From contig JACCGJ010000676.1 in assembly GCA_013407085.1 (NCBI GenBank), positions 20,458-84,457 of the forward strand: a DNA stretch of 64,000 bases. Reading direction: 5' to 3'. The number at the start of each line of letters is the position of its first letter. Position 1 is the first letter of the stretch. Position numbers and translations under genes: made by a program. Shown here piece by piece: positions 57,950-64,000 of the stretch. The stretch comes from Atriophallophorus winterbourni (taxonomy: Eukaryota > Platyhelminthes > Trematoda > Plagiorchiida > Microphallidae). The notes beneath the pieces are model-generated. The model did not search any database, was not told the DNA's origin, and saw only the letters and a program-made list of their open reading frames with translations.

Positions 57950-58060
57950 AAAACTGTTTTTGCAGTCATTTTCATCGCACACACTCTACGAGTGGTTCCG
58001 TTCTGTTTGCACTCATCAGGTAGCGACAATACGATAAGAATCTGCATGACTCTAATCACA
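57950..58060 (-). ncRNA. degenerate Penelope-type hammerhead repeat
   Basis: The minus strand has CTGATGA at 58019-58013 and stem II GTGC-AAACA-GAAC. GAAA is changed (CGGAACC), so cleavage is not expected. Surrounding text (CGCACACACTCTACGAGTGG, GATAAGAATCTGCATGA) matches the 61-kb repeat. Confidence 0.6.
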
Positions 58061-58402
58061 AAAAAGTGTGCATAGCAATAGTTTCGAGACGCGCGTAGCA
58101 TTTTAAGCAGTGAAGATAAATCATTTGAGATTATTACAGGTTCTATCATGTTCCATATTTGGATCTCTAATTCAATGTTACGTGCATTTTTTAAGTCTCT
58201 AAAAAGGTTTTTAAAGGAAAAATTCAAGGCGACATCGCATGCCAATTAACAAAGATTTATTTCAATTTTTCAAAGTCAAGTTTGTTAATATAACCAAATT
58301 TTTATTAAAAAACGTGTTTTTGCATGAGAAATTTCCAGTGGCCATTTGTATAATCGTGTCATGTTAATAACGTAAAGCTTTCTACGTGTCATTTTATTTC
58401 AG

Positions 58403-58450
58403 GACCCGAGTCTACTTTGCGCAAGGGATAGACTATGGCTGATGGAATAA
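58403..58450 (+). CDS. candidate secreted peptide gene, exon 3
   Basis: A strong acceptor (TGTCATTTTATTTCAG) ends at 58402. In phase 0, as exon 2 requires, it reads DPSLLCARDRLWLME followed by TAA at 58448. It supplies C66, which could pair with C48. The 3' UTR would run to the AATAAA at 58634. Confidence is limited by the shortness of the exon and by absence of a recognised homologue. Confidence 0.45.
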   Translation, partial: DPSLLCARDRLWLME

Positions 58451-58633
58451 TCACATTTGGAGAAACAGAGTTATATCCTACAATATGCGATACGAATGGT
58501 CAATTTTGTTTAAATATATGCCATAAGCATTCAAAATGTGTGCTTTTCTCTATTAAATCTGCCGTATTGAGTTTCAAGCAGAACATTATATTTCTACTCC
58601 TGACTGCTACTCGCTAAATTTCAGTTAATCCTG

Positions 58634-58639
58634 AATAAA
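58634..58639 (+). terminator. AATAAA polyadenylation signal
   Basis: CTGAATAAAGGG lies 184 bp after the exon 3 stop codon, a normal distance for a short 3' UTR. Confidence 0.4.
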
Positions 58640-58774
58640 GGGTAAACGGCATACGATCGTGTACAGCCATTCGAGCGTGTATCCGATAGAGACCCTAAAT
58701 TGTATGCTAGACAATCGATGAAATTGTACTGGTCTTTATTCGACGATGAAGGAAATTGTCCGTAGAAGTTTTAT

Positions 58775-58937
58775 ATGAATATATATATATACTCTATAAT
58801 ATATATATATAGTATTATATATATATATCTAAATATATATATTATATATATCTATATCTATCTATATTCTATATATATCTATATCTCTCTCTTCTATATA
58901 TATATATCTATAATCTCTATATATATATATATATAAT
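58775..58937. repeat. TA/TATC microsatellite
   Basis: A long irregular tract of TATA, ATCT and CTCT units directly before the second MITE. Many single-base breaks could be real or sequencing error. Confidence 0.85.
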
Positions 58938-58938
58938 A

Positions 58939-59716
58939 CCGTGGAACCACCGCAACGAACTCGCTTACACCGAATTTCCCGCTTTAACGCAACACAACAC
59001 CATGATTTCCCCAATAAATTCCTATCTGCAAGCTTATTTGAAAAACATGCGTACAACGAACTGTTCGTTCGAATCTCGCTTTATTCGAAAACCGACACTT
59101 TCCGACAGCTTGTTTGTTCAAATAAAGTACATTGCGTACAACGAACCTGTTCGTTTAACGATCTCGCTTATTACGAAACCGTACACTTTCCCGACGCTAT
59201 GTTTGTTTCATCAAGTACATGCTATAACGAACCGCTTTGGTCTGGCTCCGTCAGAGTGGCCTGCAGTGCATTAAGAAAACTAGACCTGACAACATCAGCT
59301 TGGCTAGACACAGGCAGCCTGGCCTACAGTGTGCTAACTGCTCGCTGACCTCGCACGCACGCACAGAAATCACGTCACGACGTGAATTCTCTTTGATTGG
59401 TAATTCACAGACTCATTACAATTAGGCAATCACTCATTCAACACTCCGTCTGTGAAAAGATGCCAGGAGTGCTCTTGAATCTCTGCAGAGATTTTTTAGA
59501 ATAAAAGGAAGCACTCGAAAGAGACCTTGAATTTTGGAAGGGAGATCGAGGCAATGGCGAATTCAAAACTAAACAAAAGAGTACCCGCAGCTACTGTTCA
59601 GCAACGTGAGATTGACTGTCAGTGTTCGCAACTCGCTAACCACGGACTCCGCTTATAACGAACATTTACTACTCTCAAACATCACCCCGCGATCGTCTTT
59701 GACCCGGGTTCCACTG
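58939..59716. mobile_element. pogo-type MITE, copy 2 (778 bp)
   Basis: The left end CCGTGGAACCAC and right end GGGTTCCACTG correspond to the ends of copy 1. TA precedes the left end. AACGAACTCGC and AACGAACTG motifs repeat near the left end. Internal matches to copy 1 include GAGTGGCCTGCAGTGC and GATGCCAGGAGTGCTCTTGA. A stretch near 59400-59445 is not in copy 1. There is no transposase coding sequence. Confidence 0.8.
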
Positions 59717-59719
59717 ATA

Positions 59720-60850
59720 TATATTAGCTTACAATCGAAGCGTAGGCTCAAAATTTGCTGTTCACATCAACTAGATATTCTATTCAAAATTATTTAACAA
59801 TTTTGCGCCAAACTCCGAAATACAATATACACGAAATATAAAATCATAAATTTCACAAAATTTAAAGTCTGCATTATTTCAGGTTATATTAACTGAATGC
59901 GTAGCTTTTTCAAATTAATCATTTTTGATAACACGGATTCTATGCGCGACAAAAACAACACGCTTTTATGCGCCGACTTATTGTTGCATAATGAAAAGTA
60001 ACGATTTGTTATCTTTATATTACTTCATATCATGGTTTGGCAGGCAACATTCATGTGTTACCATAGCGTTGTGTAATATGCACCGTTTTAACGCCTATTT
60101 AATGAACGAGAGTTGACAACTAATGTAACTATTGTGTTGCTCAAATTTCCCGCAATTAACACACCACAATCGTTTGCTGGCTGGTAGCTGTCATCAGAAA
60201 AGACAACGCTACACCCCCATAGAAGTTTGACCTAAAGCGGAATGAGTATACTACAAAGACATGACTGATGAAATGGGAAATAAGTTCATGCGTGTATTTA
60301 GTACGGAATAAAAGTCGTACACTGATTTTTTGAGGTGTCGAAAATTTAGTAGCACATATAAATCGCATTAGTGAAAATGCAGCAGAAAGTGGGTCATTTC
60401 ATATATGGTTTCTATGTTCCAACTTCAATTATCGCGTTTTTTATCATTAGCGATAACTGTTTCAATTTGATACATATTTAAAATATGTTCAGGCTTTCAA
60501 TGTTTGCACATTTAGCTGAAATCCAAATTGGTGGATCAGATTACTTACACTCTGATAATTCGAAAGAACACAAAAGATGAGATGATATCAGCAAAATCAT
60601 TATTGTTCACTTTGATTTTAGTTAAATTTATTGCAAACAAGGAATCAAGGCAGAGAGTTTCCGGACAGAATGTTTGAATGATTAAGCAGATATTTCAAAC
60701 ATTCTGTTGAAAACGGCACAATCCAAACGTTATTGAAGGGGCTTTCATAGATGTTGCTGCGCATGTAAATGATTGTCCGTTACAACAATCGCATAGGATT
60801 AAAAATTATTCCAAGGACTAACAATAAATTTAACATGATACATGAAATTG
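59720..60850. other. AT-rich sequence, no supported feature
   Basis: Short frames only, none with domain, splice or repeat support. Confidence 0.3.
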
Positions 60851-61003
60851 ATTCGAAAACAAGTTGCGCTTGTATGCCGCTGATGGATAAGATCAGTAAC
60901 AATATCTTGTTCAATAACATGTGCTTAATCTTTTGTGGATGGGTTTAAAAACATAACCATGTCCCAAAAAGCTCACTTGCGTGCATTTCCATCTTACTCA
61001 CAT

Positions 61004-61045
61004 CCCACGACCGGTTTCGTACTGTTTGTACTCATCGGGTAGGGA
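61004..61045 (-). ncRNA. hammerhead ribozyme with one core change
   Basis: The minus strand has CCGATGA where CTGATGA is required (61038-61032), a perfect stem II GTAC-AAACA-GTAC, then GAAA, ACCGGT and the cleavage site. The U-to-C change at core position 4 should impair cleavage. Confidence 0.65.
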
Positions 61046-61224
61046 CAGTAGGTTCAGGATACGCATGCGCTTGAAAAAGTGGAAGATTGGGAAACAAGTT
61101 GTGCTTGTATGCCACTGTTGTATAAGGCTGGTATGACCAACCTTTTCAATCAATTGACAGGGTTTAAACCCATGACCATGAACGAAAAAGCTCATTTACA
61201 GGCATCTCAGTCACATACACACAC

Positions 61225-61270
61225 ACCTCACGACCGGTTTCGTACTGTTGGCACTCATCAGGTAGGGATA
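61225..61270 (-). ncRNA. hammerhead ribozyme, intact core (Penelope type)
   Basis: On the minus strand: CTGATGA (61261-61255), stem II GTGC-CAACA-GTAC (one G-U pair), GAAA (61241-61238), short palindromic stem III ACCGGT, and GTC with cleavage between 61232 and 61231. Stem I pairs CCCTAC with GTGAGG, with one internal mismatch. All conserved core residues are present. Confidence 0.8.
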
Positions 61271-61279
61271 TATTTGTTA

Positions 61280-63420
61280 TATGATATACATTGTATTTAT
61301 AATTAGATCAGTGGATATTCGATTGCGTGTAGCTCCTACGTTTATCATTTTTAAGTTGCACAAATATCGTCCGGTATAACAGCGTTTTTTCATCACAAGA
61401 AAGCACACTCCTTTTAAATCAATTATTTCTGTTATTTCCGGATCGTGAGGTTGAATGCATCGCAAATATGTTTTAGCGATTTAAAATTCAATTAGATTAA
61501 ATGTCGTCATCACGCGAACGATATTACGTGGAATAGTTTTTAAATCATTGAAATTTATTCCACTGTACCCAAATCAAAATCGTGTCGACATACTTTGTGT
61601 TCTGTATCAAATAATCACAATTGACACTTTGTTTATAGAGTGGGTACTCAACTGACACTTGAGACCTTGTGATCCAATGAATCGATAAAATATAAAACTA
61701 ATCTACTTGAGGTTCACTATTAAAATATTCAACGCGTTATTTATACTTAATCTCACTGTAATAATTTTGACGGACGTGTTATTTATAGCACCGCATGCTG
61801 GCAAATTGAAATTTAGAACAACGGTTTTCGTGAATCAGCTGGTGCACTTCCAGTTATTTTGTAACTGAAAATATATACTGGTTATATTATTTGTCACCTA
61901 GCGAGAGGAAGGCCATCAATTTTATATCATGAAAACTACTTTATTCAACTAATCTGATTTCCATTGATCCATGTGAGAGTCAAGTGTTATCGTGGAATGG
62001 GCAAGGACGGAATTGATGGAAATATTTTACATTAATCAAATAATCGCGTTTGACAGTTAAAATCATTAGAATTTATCCGTGAACGGCTCACTGTACGAGG
62101 ATACTAGGTTTAGGAGCTGACAAATAATTTGAAAGCGACATTCTTCAACATGACTCTCATTTGTAATCACAAGTAGGAAAAATTTCTTGTTTTATTCGTG
62201 CGACATATATTTCATAGGCTAATAAATTGCAAGATTCAGCCATGTATTAGCATAGTAAAGCCTGTGATAAAGATTACTTATTGATAGGTGCGGAAATAAA
62301 GCCTCACCAGTTGAGCTATTAAGGCACTTATTTGACGAATGATCTACGATTCACATAGGTAAACCACAGCTTACAGTGCTTTTCGGGCAAGCTTTCACGG
62401 TTGCGTTTTCGCATATCAACACCGAGCTTCTGTGGAATCAATAGAATCATAGTGTAGATTTGCGGGGAGTGCAAATCGCGAACTTTCGGCTGATCTTATG
62501 CACACCACACTCAAGGAAATCCATAGAGCAGGAAAGGCAAAATGAGCGATGACAACAATGTCAAAGCAGCATAGAATTGCATGCGAACGATAAAAATGGT
62601 ACGCCCGCTTAAAAAGATGAGCGGCTGGAAAATGTCAGCCACACTTAAAGATATCAAATCCATCGAGGTATTTCAAAGGAGTCAGACGTTGCAGGGGATT
62701 GAAGAGACCCCTTTGGTATGCATTCGGTTAACACATCAGGTCAAATTGATAATCAATACGGAAAGTCTGTTCATAATGTGTTAGTAACGAGATTTGTTAA
62801 CAAAAGATAGGCTTGTGTATTATGTTTTGTCATGCGCCTAATAACCGAGTGAAAAGGGAGTTTTCTTTGTGTTGTGGGATTCGCGGTTGAGCATGATCAA
62901 CGTTGGAATGGTTACCGTGCCGGATGAATTGGGACGTATACGACAAGTGAACGAAAAACATGTAAGATATCACGGCTAAAGAAGCTAAAGTGAACAGCGT
63001 CAAAGATGTTAGAACACCCACTGCAATTTGACCTAGATAAATATGTTTTAATCCTCTTCACACCAATACAATTACCACTCAATCTAATATTTGGTGATAA
63101 ATCCCATTTCGTTAATAACACGCATGGCAGATTGAGAAGCACTTTTCTGCACTGAACTTTAGGACGACACAGTCTCCAGCTGTAGACGTGGAATTATTGA
63201 GTGCTTACCAGTCATGAATATCATGATAATAATTCTACTAATGATAAACTCAGTTCATCAGCAAACACCACAGCCTGAAAATGGTTCTTGATATTGACGA
63301 AATGAAGAGAGTTCATAAAAATAGTATAATACACGGGTTAATTACTTTAATACCGCGTTTGAACTCGGGTATTGACCGAATGGAAGTATAAATATCTCAA
63401 TATCTACACACTAGGCGATA
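61280..63420. other. AT-rich sequence, no supported feature
   Basis: About 2.1 kb. Frames at 62581-62784 (+) and 62830-63142 (-) show no known domain or splice context. Confidence 0.3.
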
Positions 63421-63425
63421 ATCAC

Positions 63426-64000
63426 ATAAGTTCGCAAACAAAATGGCAGTTGCCCAACACGGATTTTGCAGAAATCGCTCTGGTCTGATACATTTGCTGA
63501 CAAGCTTAGAAGATTGGGCGAGGATTGTAGATGCGAGGGCTGTGATCATGCGTGCTACTGGACATTTCTAAAGCTTTAGACAGCGTTGATCATAATTTAC
63601 TCTTAAACAAATTAAAGAAACCAGGTATTGTTGGAAGACTTTATAAATTAATAAGTGATTACCTTAGCAACAGATATATCAGAGTTCTTCTGAACGGCCT
63701 ATTATCGAAAAAATCGATATCACTAGCGGTGTTCCACAAGGCTCATTGCTTGTACCATACGTTCCTAGTCCATATGAAACGATATACCAATAACAAATTA
63801 AGTTAGATGGTTTCGGTTTGTTTGACGATATAAAAGTATGGAGACGAATCAGCAATGCTGATGATTGTATTTTGCTGCGAAACGATTTGAATGCTCCGTA
63901 CAACTGGTCATCCGAAAATAAACTGTCCTTGAATATGCAAAAGTCGAACATCATTCAGATCGGTCGTGACCTTGGCTTTTCCTATCAATACAAGCTCGGC
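63426..64000 (+). pseudogene. CR1-like LINE family B RT fragment, runs off the window
   Basis: The plus strand reads AVAQHGFCRNRSGLIHLLTS then LEDWARIVDARAV (63440-63540). KALDSVDHNLLLNKLKKPGI and VGRLYKLISDYLSNRYIRV (63570-63680) follow, then ITSGVPQGSLL in another frame. FDDIKVWRRISNADDCILLR (63821-63880) has FADD changed to FDD. Nucleotide text is close to 36.2-36.9 kb (reverse) and 32.0-32.4 kb. 5' truncated; the 3' part continues beyond 64000. Confidence 0.8.

Larger units (their letters stand above)
60855..61275 (-). repeat. tandem Penelope-type terminal repeats, two units of about 225-235 bp
   Basis: Unit blocks recur in order: ACAAGTTGCGCTTGTATGCC/ACAAGTTGTGCTTGTATGCC, AAAAGCTCACTTGC/AAAAGCTCATTTAC, and CACGACCGGTTTCGTACTGT followed by a CTCATC-GG motif. 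The two CCGGTTTCG motifs are 223 bp apart. On the minus strand each unit contains a hammerhead. Tandem terminal repeats with hammerheads are typical of Penelope-like elements; the coding part is missing here. Confidence 0.7.

Overview
The window is AT-rich animal DNA with almost no dense coding sequence. It is a graveyard of retroelements with a few candidate exons separated by multi-kilobase introns. The element mix (CsRn1-like and Mag/K02A2.6-like gypsy elements, RTE-like and CR1-like LINEs, several Penelope-like elements, a tRNA-type SINE carrying a hammerhead ribozyme like the schistosome Sm-alpha family) points to a flatworm, most likely a digenean trematode. The species cannot be fixed from the sequence. 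A run of exactly 1,000 N (51697-52696) is an assembly gap.

Layout. 1-8.2 kb: a decayed plus-strand gypsy (A) abuts a decayed minus-strand CsRn1-like gypsy (B). The gag of B is duplicated head-to-head, giving a palindrome of about 1.5 kb centred near 7075. 8.2-12.4 kb: a near full-length but broken minus-strand RTE-like LINE. 12.4-19 kb: a second CsRn1-like fragment, three Penelope-like fragments and two CR1-like fragments. 20.0-22.5 kb: an internally deleted hAT transposon with perfect 8-bp target duplications, sitting in an older tandem repeat and itself hosting a nested pogo-like element. 23-38.5 kb: LTRs, RTE-like and CR1-like debris and a pogo-type MITE. 38.9-39.3 kb: a short RTE derivative with a 15-bp target duplication. 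42.4-44.7 kb: the best preserved ORF, a 696-codon CR1-like reverse transcriptase.

41-58.6 kb has the best candidates for host genes. An intronless 77-codon ORF with a signal peptide lies at 41278-41511. A three-exon model (48761-48839, 53209-53309, 58403-58450) gives a 75-residue secreted Cys-containing peptide; its splice phases agree and each exon is open only in the required frame. Further exon-like islands lie at 23587, 47081 and 50198.

The most interesting structure is a set of hammerhead self-cleaving ribozymes. Two lie in a SINE dimer at 56637-57414, one with a complete core and a perfect 6-bp stem I. Others lie in Penelope-type terminal repeats at about 49.8, 58.0 and 61.0-61.3 kb. 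The SINE dimer is flanked by an 8-bp duplication, and an inverted paralogue of its target at about 31.14 kb is an empty site, so the two units apparently inserted together.
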